From: Woeseiaceae bacterium | GTDB lineage: Bacteria > Pseudomonadota > Gammaproteobacteria > Steroidobacterales > Woeseiaceae | Length of the DNA: 64,000 nt | Assembly (NCBI GenBank): GCA_028279985.1 | Contig: JANQMR010000002.1 | Span: forward strand, 62,001 to 126,000 | Direction: 5' to 3' | In this document: piece after piece, positions 63,397 to 64,000 of the stretch | Layout of the letters: each line of letters opens with the position of its first letter | How positions within the stretch are numbered: position 1 is the stretch's first letter | The notes under the pieces: model-generated | The model's database searches: none | Seen by the model: only the letters and a program-made list of their open reading frames with translations | What the model was told of the DNA's origin: nothing | Program-made: the position numbers and the translations under genes

Positions 63397-64000
63397 CTAG
63401 ATTGTTCCGAAGCTGCGCAGGATCGGGACCGTGCTGCCCCCGGCGCCGCGCTGGTAGATGCTGGAATAACTGATGCGAACCGTAGCAATCCGCACGCTTA
63501 GCTTCAATTGGAAAAAGCTGCTCTTGTCGTCGATCCGGTTCAACATCTCGGGCTGTAACAAGCTCGAAAACGTGCCCGCGATATCGCCGAAGCCGCCTTC
63601 TTCCCGTTCGCCGAGCAACCGTTCGGCGTCGGTTGCCGTAATACCGTCGTCCAGGGACTGCAGCACCGCCGGGGTTGCCGTGTTGACGTTGATGGGCGTG
63701 CCGCCGGGCAAGGCGACGATGTGCGGCGCCAGCACGTCGAAACTCGCCTTGTCCATGCCTTCGATCGCGGCCAGCTCGGATGCGCTGGTGAGCGGCTGGT
63801 TGGCGGCGCGATAAGGCGGTGTCAGACCGGTATAGATGGGGTCCTCGGCGCCGTCGGGAAACGCGGCATCACGGTCGGCGTCGATCCAGTCGGCGGCGAT
63901 ACCGGCGAAGCGGGGGTCCAGGCCCAGCACGACCAGCAGGCGCCGGAACTGTTCGAGAGCGGTTTCGTCGATATTGCCGGCATCGTCGATCAGATTGTTG
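63397..64000 (-). CDS. gspK: Type II secretion minor pseudopilin K (partial, cut by window edge)
   Basis: The visible 200 C-terminal residues include NNLIDDAGNIDETALEQFRR, ADWIDADRDAAFPDGAED and GGTPINVNTATPAVLQSLDD, typical of GspK, which sits at the pseudopilus tip. The frame is open to the right edge, so the prepilin signal lies outside. It ends two bases before gspL. Confidence 0.92.
   Translation of the reverse strand, partial: NNLIDDAGNIDETALEQFRRLLVVLGLDPRFAGIAADWIDADRDAAFPDGAEDPIYTGLTPPYRAANQPLTSASELAAIEGMDKASFDVLAPHIVALPGGTPINVNTATPAVLQSLDDGITATDAERLLGEREEGGFGDIAGTFSSLLQPEMLNRIDDKSSFFQLKLSVRIATVRISYSSIYQRGAGGSTVPILRSFGTI

Overview
The window reads as a contiguous stretch of chromosome from a GC-rich gammaproteobacterium. 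Supporting gene content includes the infC-rpmI-rplT-pheS-pheT-ihfA-merR operon, an enteric-type fused HisB, a fused aspartokinase/diaminopimelate decarboxylase (known from Xanthomonadales and relatives), a long ExbB/ExbD/TonB cluster with DUF3450, a DUF6491-type lipoprotein and a type II secretion operon. A relative of Xanthomonadales, Steroidobacterales or Woeseiales fits best; this is inference from gene content only.

Layout. 1-2400: FecI/FecR iron-signalling pair and the start of its TonB-dependent receptor, with a Fur box. 2400-6810: accessory segment with an exported isochorismatase-fold protein, a MarR regulator and a BsuBI/PstI-like restriction-modification operon, ending near tRNA-Asn. 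7285-16743: aspC-type aminotransferase, uvrB, tRNA-Val, the infC to merR operon and tRNA-Pro. 17036-20815: cyclase-like protein, PLP dehydratase and FAD oxidase. 21009-26478: ilvD, the lysAC fusion with a structured leader, and a glutathione transferase. 26537-33687 (minus): yerC-hisGDCBHAFE. 33857-35338: SAM-I riboswitch and metB. 35651-41720 (minus): ilvC, leuA, leuC, leuD, leuB behind a leader-peptide attenuator. 42135-47802: DUF3450-ExbB-ExbB-ExbD-ExbD-TonB-TPR operon. 47966-52817: ferredoxin, acyl-CoA dehydrogenase, peroxiredoxin, etfBA, lipoprotein. 52988-60388: alaA-like aminotransferase and an AddB/AddA-like nuclease-helicase pair. 60403-60887: antitoxin with a truncated toxin. 60919-64000 (minus): gspN, gspM, gspL and partial gspK.

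Amino-acid synthesis dominates, and nearly every unit carries a different control device: a TrpR-like protein with a matching palindrome (his), a SAM-I riboswitch (metB), a Leu/Val leader peptide with terminator (ilvC-leu), a hairpin/terminator leader (lysAC) and a repeated-ATG leader (ilvD). Other notable points are non-AUG initiation (ATC for infC; probably ATT for hisF and CTG for leuB), a REP-like palindrome translated inside fecR, a CTGCAG site in the promoter of the PstI-like restriction operon, a tRNA-Val 5' fragment and a 65-bp perfect identity between two adjacent exbD genes. No phage, insertion sequence or CRISPR array was seen.
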